Source of the DNA: Ascidia mentula
Taxonomy: Eukaryota > Chordata > Ascidiacea > Phlebobranchia > Ascidiidae
Assembly: GCA_947561715.1 (NCBI GenBank)
Contig: OX387201.1
Coordinates: forward strand, 9,376,001 to 9,440,000
Length of the DNA: 64,000 nucleotides
Reading direction: 5' to 3'
Position numbers and translations under genes: made by a program. Under the pieces are notes generated by a model. That model ran no database searches. It was not told the origin of the DNA and was given only the letters and a program-made list of their open reading frames with translations. Below are positions 39,448 to 50,716 of the stretch, piece by piece. Positions within the stretch are counted from its first letter, which is position 1; the number at the start of each line of letters is the position of its first letter.

Positions 39448-41324
39448 TTAAAGCGCCTCTTGGCTCTTTCGTACACATCGGGCAACGTTTTTCTTAAACT
39501 TTGGCATGTCTTCGCGAAACTGTTTCTGTAAAACAACAATAAAACGAAAGTATCAACGCAATGTCAATCGATGCAATGCAAATCACGCGCAGGGCTTTTT
39601 ATTTTTTGTTATTTCTTGATTTTAATCCTTATTGGATTTCGTTTTCAAGAGAGTTACCACAATACAGGTTTACGAAACAAGGCTATTACCTGTATTACAA
39701 AAAAAACCTTACCAAAAGCTATAACTAGCAAGAGACTTTTGCAACATTTCGCGGAAGTAACATTGTTTGAATACGGAATAAATCATGCCAAGCACAAGAT
39801 CACGTATCTGGATGGCAGAACAGACCGAAAATAAGGAAACGTATGGCAGGGTTATATAGTGATTCGTAGAACACGTATTTCTGACAGCAAAAGCCAGTCC
39901 ACAATGCAGTTAACGTTTACATGTTCCCAGAAAGAACCTGTGCCATTATCAACAAAATGCAGATGATAACGTAGTGATTATGGTATACCCAATAACATGT
40001 CAATGTTAACGGTGAATGGTGTTTATACAAATCTTGTCCTTCTGAAACTATTTCATGCCGATGAACTTTAGGATGGAAATGTAATACTTACTGCAGCATC
40101 CACGTTGGCAGGCGACTCGTCGTTGGGATCACAAAGCATGCTGATGACGCTTACCTGAAACCAAACGATCTAGTGTTAGATTCTAGTGTTGAACAACACA
40201 CAGTCGTTTCCTGCTATCCACGTTTGTGGGAGGTTTACAACTTGTGGTGCCATGGATGCAACAAACTCTCTTTACAAAAACTTCACACAAGGTTGAAGCA
40301 TGATGGTTTTTATGAACAAGGGTCACCATTTTACATTGCTTTTAATGGAGCACTCACCATAATGGTTTCAACAGTGTGAACTGGAAGCCACCTCTCGGCA
40401 GCAGTCTCGTAACCATATTTATCATCGCCAGGTTCATGTAAAATGGAAATGCACACTGATCCATCCTTTGCAACTACAAGTACAGGGTTTATTGTGATCG
40501 ACAAATACTATGTTTTGCAAGGATCCCCTTAGTTAACCTAGGAATATGTAGCTGTCTACTTTCACTTTCAACAAAAGAGTAAAACCTTGTAAAAAAAGTT
40601 GCATCAACAGGAATTTGGTTACTTGTTAGTATACACACCATTTGGGTGCCATGTTTCCGATATGAATTTCATTTTAGGAGGTTTCTGTGGGTAGTCCTCA
40701 GGAAATGTTAGGTGGGCTTTGAAATATCCACCATCACTGCAATTGTTTACAACATGTTATTGTTTGTACGACAAGCAAATGCAAGTTTGTTGGAAGTTAT
40801 CCTGTTTAGCTTGAGTTCGACCGGTGTAGTGCAGATAGCGGTCAAGTGATAACAATATTGGGACATTGAAAACAGTGTCATATAAATGCATTGTTTATTT
40901 TCCATTTGCCCAGCAACCCAAATACATTAAACCACTTTAAATGAATACTCTGCATTATTGTTTATGAAAACATTCTTGTACTTACTAAAGTGAATCCACT
41001 GGTCCCATAATAATTACTTCCCATTTAAAAATATCCTCTTCGTCCACCAAGCCTGCACTGAAGCCTTCTACTGGACGTTTGTTAAGTTCTACATGCACAA
41101 AAAAGCTTGCTCTTTAATCTGTCACAAATTTATTTGCTTGATCAAAATAGTTTTTGATAAATTATTTTTGTGGCTGCAAGTATTTTCAGGTAAATGTTAC
41201 AAAATTTGGTAAAGGTATATATATGTATGGGGGGAATATTTTTTACATAATAATGGAAACAATTGAAGGGTTCATTACCAGCAAGCTGTTTCCTCAGAAG
41301 CAACACAGACTGGGATACAGCCAT
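39448..41324 (-). CDS. UBE2G1: Ubiquitin-conjugating enzyme E2 G1, copy B
   Basis: Paralogue of copy A with identical structure: exons 41279-41324, 40986-41088, 40639-40736, 40358-40473, 40092-40154, 39448-39525, each exactly the same length as in A, 504 nt and 167 residues in total. The active-site Cys ([12 protein letters not shown]), acidic loop ([13 protein letters not shown]) and FEDYP/PPKMKF-type core are intact. It differs from A by about 25 residues, including the N-terminus ([15 protein letters not shown] versus MAADQAALLLKRQLK). It keeps family-like residues at the VDSLYDGG turn and TIMVSVISML, so it may be the more conservative copy. Convergent with the dead TBC1D23 fragment. Confidence 0.93.
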
Positions 41325-41408
41325 GTTTACAAGACACCAGTCAACCACAAATATTAGGATTACCACACACAACAAACTTTATTTCTGATCCTGAAAAATA
41401 TTTGAAGC

Positions 41409-43830
41409 ACACAACTGTAACAAAATAAAGAAATCAGTATCAACCTTCATAATGTACTAAAAAATAGAAAAGTAGGCAGGTATAAATACTTTTATAATCT
41501 ACTAGGTACAATGTTCAGTAACACACGGTGAAGATTTGAATGCTTTAGAAGCACTATGCACAACTGGCTTGAACCTTGCTTCGGTTGCAGTCTAGTCGTT
41601 AAACTCTCTGGGGATTATCCAACCTTTCGAATGAACGAGGTACAAAACAACAACAAAGTCAGCGTGTATGACTCCTATGCAGGAACCACAGTAGATTTAT
41701 TTTCTGTTTTCCAACACACTTAACTATATTAAAAAGCAAGTTGGTTGACGTTTACATTCATGACAAATTGAAAAAAAGGTTGAGGATATATCCTCTGGGC
41801 ACTTTTGCGAAAATTTATCGCTTATCCAGGAAATAACAATTAGCCAACCCAATACAGAAACGTATGAAAAACGTTCAGATAACCCGCACAATTTAAGTTC
41901 ATTGAAATTCCCCATACAAATTACAAACTTTCCAATCTTGTACCTATATTACCTGAAATTGTAAAAAATCCTATTTGGCACAAATTACTCAAGGTAAATA
42001 CTGCAGGCCTATCGCCTGCATGACATAGTTACACCTTTTTACCAACAAAAAACCAAGCAATAAGGAATTTAGGTTTTAAACAACAATGATTAGAATAACA
42101 CTATTTGCAATATGTCTATAAGTTTGCTCACAAATAACTCATTATACATGTTCTGTTACTATTTTAATCTACTGCTGCTGGTTTTATGTAGTATGTTAGA
42201 AAATACTGTATAATATTATGATAACATGTTACAAGTACCAGTAGGCTACTAGGAAACTAATTTGCACATTTTCCTGTGATGATACAACTTACAGTTATAG
42301 GAGAGTGAAAAGTTTTCACTGAACACCACAACAACTTTTTACCAAACAAAATATCAAACTACATTTTGTTAACCCAGTCCCAAAAAATTATATGTTCTTA
42401 ATTAAATAACAAACAAACAGTGTACGTTTGGCCAAACAAGTTCGTATATTTGTATCAAATTATTTTTTCCTCCAGGACAAATGCTCCCATGATGCGCTCA
42501 CGAACAACAAAAGCATTCCCCCATTTGGACAAACCTCTGTAAATACGTATATAGCACCAGGGGGCGTAAAATAAAAAAAAATAAAAAAAAAACCCTCACT
42601 GTGTTAAAAACTGATTTAAATTAGAGGAAATTGTGTTGGAAAATTCAGCAATTGTTTACATGAAAAGTCAGCACCGTTAACATCACACTTAATTGAAAAG
42701 ATAATTGTTACTGTACTGTGTTAATTTGGAAAACCATAGAATACTAAAACTGTTTAGTATTCTATGGGAAAACCAAGGGAGCGGAACGGAAGTTAATTGT
42801 CGTCATGCTCAATAAATAAAATTAACATTAAGCACAGAGAAAAATATTTTCCTTATCCTTCAGCTTCTTTTATTCCGCTATAAATATCTACACTTTTTAA
42901 TCAACGATGAGGCATGTTGAACTTCTGCAATTTCGTTAGGCCTTTATTTATTGGGAAATAGTTTATTATGATATACAGATTAGGACCTTCACATGTGGCA
43001 ATCAATGCATGGAAATTTGCCTTTGCTAAAATATACATAAATATGTATTTGCTTGATATCGCCTACCATGTATACATATCTTCGCACACATCAAAAGTCA
43101 CCTTTCGGTCAATGTATTTTGATTTGAACTATTTGAACAATCGAATCATTTTTTTTTGTGAGGAGAACAGCGATAATTTCTACACAGTCGTTTCTTTTGG
43201 CAAACTGGGCCAACTAAAAACGCAACATGACTAAAAATCCTGAATGCAAAAATGAGCACTTTAGATGAGAAAACTAGTACGCAAGACCAAAATAAGCATG
43301 TGTTTTAGAAATAGGCGCATTTGTATTTGGTAAGTCCGAATACATTATAGTAATAGACTATTTGTGAAAACGCGACGTACATTTTTCGCAGATGTGACGT
43401 TGCTTTCCAAAGTGCATGTGCTCCGACATCTGTCGATAGATTTCTAGTTGTTTAAATTTAGAGTCGCTGCAGTTTTATGCATGCTTTGGATGCTCAATGG
43501 ACCTACAACAAGACAGTCTAAAATAGTTAAAGCTAATACATTTGAGTTTTTATATTTTCCAGAGTAAACATAGCCGTATAGCAAACAGTTTTTGCGGATT
43601 TAAATTTCAGACAAAGTACAAACTTATTTGCAATACACACGCAATCTAGAAACAACTTTAAGTTAGTTCGTTATACATAAATATGACATGTGATGAACAA
43701 AAACCGTTTACTTCAGTTTTATTATGCAGCATGCAGGTCTGCTGATTTAAGTAATTGCTGTTATTATAAGCGCTTGCAAATGATTACTTGCAGAACGAAG
43801 TATACTAAAAGACAAAGACCCACGAAAGAT
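41409..43830. other. AT-rich intergenic region, no supported gene
   Basis: Only short frames without domains (e.g. 42968-43234 plus, AT-rich). Contains a strong hairpin at 42734-42767 and an A-rich stretch near 42570. Confidence 0.45.
42734..42767. repeat. Perfect 15-bp hairpin with 4-base loop
   Basis: Bases 42734-42748 exactly reverse-complement 42753-42767 around the loop 'actg'. It is not next to a recognised gene end, so a terminator or mobile-element role cannot be assigned. Confidence 0.7.
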
Positions 43831-44236
43831 ATGATGGAACTTTTAGTTTTTTTGTTGATTTGCGGCACACATACCATGTGTAATTGCATCGATGTTGGGC
43901 CAGAATGTGTCGGACTTTACAACAGGTATGTTAAACATTTCACGCGTTTAGACCTCTATTTTTCCTGTTTCGATAATCGCGTATCGTGCTTGTGTTTGCA
44001 GGATTCTTTGTCATGAAAAAGTTAGGGCTGCATCAGGAATGAAGTATCCCTATCATTTACATACATTTGAAATATATAACCACTTTCAAGAGCCATACAA
44101 ACGATCAGTCTTTGTGAAACAAACCAAAAGACAAAACGGATCATCAGCGTCGTTAGTAAGGTTTTTCGACTTGATCAACCAGATAATTTATCGGAAAATG
44201 AACGATGCTTCCTACGCGAAATTTCGGTCAGTGTAA
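43831..44236 (+). CDS. Small secreted protein with dibasic sites, unknown family
   Basis: Two exons, 43831-43925 and 44002-44236, join in frame (AG|G, Arg) for 109 residues. The start is the first of two adjacent ATGs before a hydrophobic signal peptide (ELLVFLLICGTHTMC). The mature part is short, with four Cys in its first half (CNCIDVGPEC ... ILC). It carries two basic pairs, PYKRSVF and QTKRQNG. Cleavage after the second would release a 34-residue Gln-starting C-terminal peptide (LVRFFDLINQIIYRK...AKFRSV), helical in character, with no C-terminal Gly for amidation. This suggests a peptide-hormone-like precursor, but no known family was recognised. A pseudogene or chance ORF is less likely given the clean signal peptide and splice. 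Confidence 0.6.
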
Positions 44237-45535
44237 CAACTTAATCAAGGGTGCAAATATTCTCTATAAAGTTATCACCGTTTTTAATGAATAATTGAAA
44301 GAACCTCAATAATTGAAGCGTAATCATCTGTTATAACGCTCCATGTTGAATGACACGGGTGGTTGACAACTGTTTACAGCTGTCTGGCTAAAGTTGCTCA
44401 TTCATTATTTAATTTGCTATTCCAGCTTCCGTTGGTAAAAATATAACAGACCCACATACCTTGTGACGTTTTAACTTTAACGCATATCCCAACATGTGTC
44501 TTAATAGACAACAACCGGTGTTCGTCCGTCAAATCGCGATGCGAGGCAAAAAGCAAAGTGGCTGCAGGGGAACTTCTTGCTGGATCTCCAACCTCGGCCA
44601 AGAGATGACAAGTAATTCCATGAGTGAAATCACCAATACGGGAGCGTTTGGACCAGGAAGAAAGTGAACTTGTCGGCTTCAATGTCAGACATGAAAGCTC
44701 TCCACTACATATATGCTTCTACGTTTTTAATTTTCATTCATTGCGTATCTCGAAGGATAACGAAACTTTTTTGCATTTTGAGACGGACGCTTAAATGTTT
44801 GTTCTGTGAAAACGTTGGTTTAGAATTTTTTTATTGTACATAAAAATCCACTTTCGAAAAATTCACCTTGGCAACTGACAAAAGTATATTTTCTTGCACA
44901 CACAGCACAACGCCAAAATTAAACTTTACAAGGGGGGTACGTAAGTATTTCAATACAGTGGTGGAGGTGAATTAATACAGTGAAAACAACAAACTTGTGC
45001 TAGTATGAAAACAACAAACTGAATAACGGAGGTTACTCATGTAAAAAACACTCCCGAAAAAAAAAAAAACACAGCACCAGTGAAAGCAAAGAGACCAACC
45101 TGACAGGAATATAGTACAAAATGAGTGTGTATCGGTTTTAATTTTCAATTACATTACTGAGAAACGGTTATAACAGCTTGCTCCAGCGGACGGCGTACCA
45201 TCAACACCCTGGGATTTTTTTGGAAAAGCAGAACGCAACACGAAAACAGACAAATGGCCCTCTAAAATGATAAAGTAAAAGCACAACGCGAAGGCCAATT
45301 AAAAACGAACAAAGTGTTCACACGAGCCAAGTAATCTTGCAGTTAGGTTTCGTCCACGCACAAAAGGTAAACACAATTTTATTATGTCCGTTTTTGTTCA
45401 ACCCTTGAACAATCAGTTTTATCGAAGGTTTTTTTTAGAATCGCCAAATAGAAATGTAAATTAACACTCACACTATTTCGCTCATGAGAATGTGCGACGC
45501 ACGCAACAACCATAAGTGAAACATGATGGTGTGAA
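44237..45535. other. Intergenic region with one possible minus-strand exon
   Basis: A minus-strand open stretch at about 44459-44690 ends at a good donor ('cacaag|gtatgt') and reads LLAEVGDPARSSPAATLLF and LLSIKTHVGIC. It may be an exon of an unseen gene, but no acceptor-side partner was found. The rest is AT-rich. Confidence 0.35.
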
Positions 45536-48500
45536 TCAGTCACGCTTGACTGGAGCGTTGGAAAGCAGGTAAATTTGGTTGCCGGCGGTGGCCGCTATCA
45601 GTGTGACGTCACTGTGTGGATGGTTCTCGAGTCGATTCCGGTCGTGGTCGATACTGTAAACTCCGGATGGTAGCTGACAAACTATTCCATCCGTCTGAGA
45701 AAATATAAAATAATGGTACAACCTTTATTCGCCCCCTTATGTTTGGTCTTCTCGGCGTGCTTTCACAGCAAAAAGATGCCGATTGGGACCGGTTAGACAT
45801 TTCAAGGGTTATGACAGGAAGCAGTCGATTTGTATATTTTACCAATTAATATTTGATGCTATTTGAAGTGTGTCGTGCGTTTTCAACAAACTACAGACTG
45901 GTTCCAAGCATAACGTTTTTATCGGGCAAAGCAAGCTCAAGCAAATTGGGTGGTGTGTGTTTGGCTTCTTCGCATGACAAATCCCCTTTAAAAAATCATG
46001 CCTCCTTCTGCTGCATAAAGAGGATGGAATTGAGGCTTGTAACTAAACCAAATCATTTTGATTCGAAGTTCGAAAAGTTTAATCAGCGCAACACACGTCA
46101 ACAAAGATCCAAGTTTAGCACCTGTGTGTTCATAAACGGGCAAAACTGGCTTACAATAATATTTTCTTTGGCTCGCAACTCGCTTGAACAGCTGACAGAC
46201 TTTTTGTAGGAGTAAAGATTATTACTTTCAATATATGAATTTTACTTTTATAAACATCATGACATGCAAAACATGTTGGGCGGAAAACAGTTTTATGGAT
46301 TTTTAACGGCTAGGCAGTGGCACACCACATATCTTTTCAGTTTCAAATAAACGTCAGATCCAGAACAAGAAACCTAATGGCGCATAGGGAGTTATTTAAA
46401 TATAGCTACTTAAACTTTGATTGGTAGTTTAACAGCGCCATTGAAACTAACATGCTAATGATACAAGAAAAACGACTGTCGGTTTTATGTAAGTTCCTTT
46501 AAATCTCACATGCCATGATAATTTTAGGTTAATATTCAGCTGTCAAAAACTGAAAAATGGGTATTACCATGATATCAGCACAGCATTCAAGCTCTCCCGA
46601 TACCCTGGTATCAGTATTCAAGCTCTTGCATTGCACAAATTTGTGTTGTTTTTGTGCGACAGTGAATTGCCAACAGCTGATAATGAATACCGAGCACTTT
46701 AAGTAAAGTTAAGCCAATAATATTTTGCTTATCATATGAATATTGTGACACGGGGCCTGACGGAACTGTTGGTTGAGTTTTGCTGGCCATAGTGTTTCCA
46801 CCTTGTTTTCTCCGTAAGGTTGCACCTAATTTGGTGCCCAACGGATGACGGTGATTGTATAGTCACCACTAAGAGGAAGTCTTTGCTTGGCCGTTTGGTC
46901 AGCAAAGTCGTCTGCTTACACAATTATTCAAAACTTTTGGGTTTTTCTTTTCTTATTATTCTTCCCAGCATGTTTGCACTTTAGGAAAGTTGTCTGCGCT
47001 TGCTCCGTTCGATAACAACTTTAAATTGGCACCAATCACATGTCGAACGGTTTGTGTCGTGGCAAGTCTGCTGGCACGTGCCAGACGAACTGACATATGC
47101 CACCATGACTCGCTCTTACCCCCAAAGTTGTTTTGTCTACAATGCGGATGGCATTCCTCTCAGCGCCGCCGCAGATGATGTGGTCTTTTCCGAGCCACTG
47201 GCAGCAATAAAGCTGTGAGCAAAAAGCAGCAGAGTTAAAAGCACGACAAAGTCAACATCCTTTCAAAGCCTGACGTTTAAATTGGCACAAGGGTTTATGT
47301 CGAGTGGAGCCCATCGTTAAGAAAGCGGCATTGAAAGATTCTGTCACGTTTTAATCATGCGAAAATTTATCTGAAAGGTAAACATTAAACATATCACCGA
47401 TGTTTGGACTAAATGTCAACTAAATACTCTGTACAGCGTTTGTTCAATTGCAACACAAGCGCCTTCACAAAACGCAATAGGTCAAAATCAACTTTACCTT
47501 GAGGCTATTTTTAGTAAGTAAACAATACACTCAATCCCCAAATTGCTGTCTGTCTGGGGTTTCGCAAAGAATTCATTGATTCGACATTTGAAAGTAAACA
47601 CAAAGTAACCGCTGAGTGAACAGGGAGGAGGCAAACAAGGCGCAAACTTTAGGAAAAATAATTTCTACTCCACAAAACTTCAAGGTCGTAAAACGCCCTT
47701 GTGGGCGAATTTAATTCAAAAACATTACAACATTTTTGCGAATCTAATTTCTTTCGTTAAATTAAACCATTTTGGACTGCTGCCACGTATTTTAACTGTA
47801 TTTACTGTGGAAACAATTAAAGAGTTGCAGATAGCAACAGTAAGTCACATCCGTTTGCTTACAAAAATCTGTTACTCGATTTTTCCTGCGTATGTTTTCC
47901 TCATTTGACGTACAAAATATACGCGATTCGTCACTTATACAGAAGGACAAATTTATTAGATTTATATAACACAGGCCCCTCAAGATATCAATTGTTATTC
48001 TTATGGTCAGAACATTTTTGAAAAAAAAGCAAAACAACTTGTAAATATGTGTAAATATTAAGACTGTCAATGCGGTTCAAACCCTTCGTATGGCAGGGTT
48101 TACATTTACCTAACAACCCGTTGGAAATTGTAATAGTCTGTAGAATAGAGTGACACGACCCGTTGCCGTCGAACAGATATATGATCGCCGGCTCATTCAA
48201 AAACAACGTGTAGAGGTCCAACATTGTGCACTGCCGGTCGCTCCAGAGGAACAATAAACTTTTTGACAACAAAGCTTAGAGCTGGGATCGACGCAACTAC
48301 GGTTTATCTCTTCAGTGTGCCCCGAACCGGAACAAGGATGTACAAGCATTGTCCGGGCTCTGAAGATTGCGCGCCGAATGTCACGTTTCCATCGGGATGG
48401 ACAAAGTAGAAAACTTCTTACCCGAGTGAAAATATTTTGAATAATATTGTAACAGAAGGCTTTTTTCTAATACATTTTCAAATTTTCTATGGACTGAATT

Positions 48501-50716
48501 CCAAAGGAATTTGCCGCACCGAACCGGAACAAGGATGTACAAGCATTGTCCGGGCTCTGAAGATTGCGCGCCGAATGTCACGTTTCCATATAAGTCGGGA
48601 TGGACAAAGTAAAAAACTTCCTACCCGAGTGAAAATATTTTGAATAATATTGTAACAGAAGGCTTTCTTCTGATACATTTTCAAATTTACTATGGACTGA
48701 ATTCCAAAGGAATTTGCCGCATGTTAAATGACCCCTATGACTTGATCGAGTTTGGCTAACTGTATCATTATCGATATGTTAGTTGAGATCGACAAGTAAA
48801 GGCCTTCGCATGCAGTGGCAATTATGACTTGGTAGGCTAATTCTGCGTTTTCGATACATCGACGTCTAGAGTAAGTTTTTAAAACTATAGTTCCTTTTTA
48901 ATCAAATAGTACTTTTCTGATCAAGATTTTTGAAAACCAGTTGCCACTTTGTCTTCTCGTTGTCACGTAATGCGATCACGTAATAATTTTTTTGGTGAAA
49001 AATAATAAAAGTGCAATTGTCGACAAATTGATTTCTTACCAACGAGTCGCCTGCGTAGTCGGGTGGGATCGTTTTCAGCTTATCGCCTTTCTTGAGGTCC
49101 CAAACCTACGAAAACAAAAGTGTCAGAATATTTAAAACTATATGCTTCAACACGCTCTGCCAGAAGCATACGTAAATAATTACAAAGTACAGGCCCAGTG
49201 TGTTAGAAACAATTTTCAAAAAATTGGCGCACTAAACTATGCTAGCAGTAAAGCAAGAACCCAAATCGCAAGGATACCATGAGGTCGACAACAGGCAATG
49301 GAATTGTACGGCAAATCAGTGTATAGTCAACAGATAAGAACATGACAAATACACACTTGCGCGTTGAGCTCTGTAACTGTTACCTGCAGAACTTCGTGTT
49401 TTCGCCATGACGCAGTTAGAATGTGGTCGTACTTCTTGTCGATATCAATTCCATCACCGCAGATGTGTGGACCGTAAAATCGTCTGCAATGCAAAGTCGA
49501 AAATAAACAAACACCTTGTACACAACCTTTGGTTAATTAAAAAAATTATTCCCTTTTTACTTTTTATTACTGCTAAAATTTTGTAACATTAAAAACAAAA
49601 TAGGGGTTTGATTAGAAGTAGTTGACAAATCATGGTACATTACCGAACAGCATGCTCCTCTCTGTCATCCCAAACTTGTACAGTGTCATCCCAGCCACCA
49701 GAAAGAAAGAGATTGGATGTTGTGCTTGGGTGGTGTTTCAATGCAAAAACTCTAAATCTGTGGCCATCCATGACAAGTCTGTTTGGACTGAAATGCCAAA
49801 AAAAGAAGAAAAATTAGTTAAAATAGTGGCTTTTATTCTTTACACAAAACATATTCTCAACCGGACATTTTTTAAAATTCACACCTTGGTGCACAAAAGC
49901 CAATTTTTTGGCCACTTTCTACATCATAGATGTTAATATCTTCAGTGCTTCCGGCAGTTACAATTTTGGTGACGGAAGGTGAAACAGAAGCAGCAAGTAT
50001 TTGCCTTGGTTCATGTAGTGTTTGCAAACATGCTTCAGTGGATACATGCCAAAACTTCACCATACCTCCAGCATCTGTGAGAAGCAACAATGTTTAAAGT
50101 GGGAAAATTTACTCAGTACATTCTAACATGAGAAAATGCTACATACATGTTGCTATTATCATTTCACCCTTTGCTGATACATCAGCTGGTATAAAATTAA
50201 CAGTTGTTGCAGGAAGTCTGTCAGTTTTTGTATCATCATCTGCGAGGTGATAAATACAAGAGCCTGAAGACGATTTGTAGACCTTCAACAAAATTGATAG
50301 ATTATTCAAAATTCAAATAATAGAGTGACGAGAGAGAGTACCTTCACATCACCATTTGCCAATCCAACAGCAAATTTTTCCCCATTTTCAGAAAACTTGC
50401 AACACATTGCATCACAATTCACCTCTCTACAAATCAAACTCAAATTGTTTTAAGTTCTACAGCACAAGTATTTCCAAAGACTTTGGCATTTTTTTGGTAT
50501 AAAGGGTACAACCCACATGGAACTACACAGATATCATTTGCAATTAAAAATATGGATGTCTTACATTGTTTTCAGAATCTTGATGTCTCCTTCACAAATA
50601 GGTGTTTTGCTGGGCTTCTCAAAGATTTCAGTCACTATACCTCTAGCATGGATAGAATGTCCCTCAATGTGACCAAAGTCATCATGCACTCTTGGTTGAG
50701 GTGTTGACGAATGCAT
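45536..50716 (-). CDS. WD40 repeat beta-propeller protein, uncharacterised
   Basis: Nine exons: 50565-50716, 50342-50426, 50147-50282, 49885-50074, 49644-49787, 49384-49483, 49040-49105, 47120-47212, 45536-45694. All phases join, giving 374 residues. WD-type blades are visible: FSENGEKFAVGLANGDVKVY, GGMVKFWHVST, IVTAGSTEDINIYDVESGQ, NLFLSGGWDDTVQVWDDR, DHILTASWRKHEVLQVWDL, CQWLGKDHIICGGAERNAIRIVD, and a last strand pair (LIAATAGNQIYLLS). The size fits a single seven-bladed propeller with no extra domain, so it is probably a scaffold. Introns 7 and 8 (about 1.8 and 1.4 kb) are far larger than the others. The start at 50716 follows no better upstream ATG. The exact orthologue is not recognised. 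Confidence 0.88.
46875..46914 (-). repeat. 40-bp copy of the foldback element core
   Basis: Exact reverse complement of 9525-9564, the spacer of the foldback element in the NF-YC intron. The 50-bp arms are not present here. It sits in the last intron of the WD40 gene. Confidence 0.85.
48321..48720. repeat. Tandem duplication of about 200 bp in WD40 gene intron
   Basis: Segment 48321-48517 is repeated directly as 48518-48720. The second copy has a 6-base insertion ('tataag'-type, near 48590) and a few substitutions. It lies in the large seventh intron. The minus strand of each copy reads VTFGAQSSEPGQCLYILVP, but no splice sites support an exon. Confidence 0.9.

Larger units (their letters stand above)
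34868..41408. repeat. Segmental duplication, unit 2
   Basis: Direct tandem copy of 28240-34755 in the same order: dead TBC1D23 3' exons (+), then UBE2G1 copy B (-). It differs by indels; the hAT-type remnant at 37150-38400 has no evident counterpart in unit 1. Confidence 0.85.

Noticed and set aside
43831..43925. Endothelin-like Cys pattern in the small secreted protein
   Set aside because: Only the first Cys-x-Cys and a Glu-Cys-Val match; spacing of the third and fourth Cys is wrong and the processing-site layout differs.
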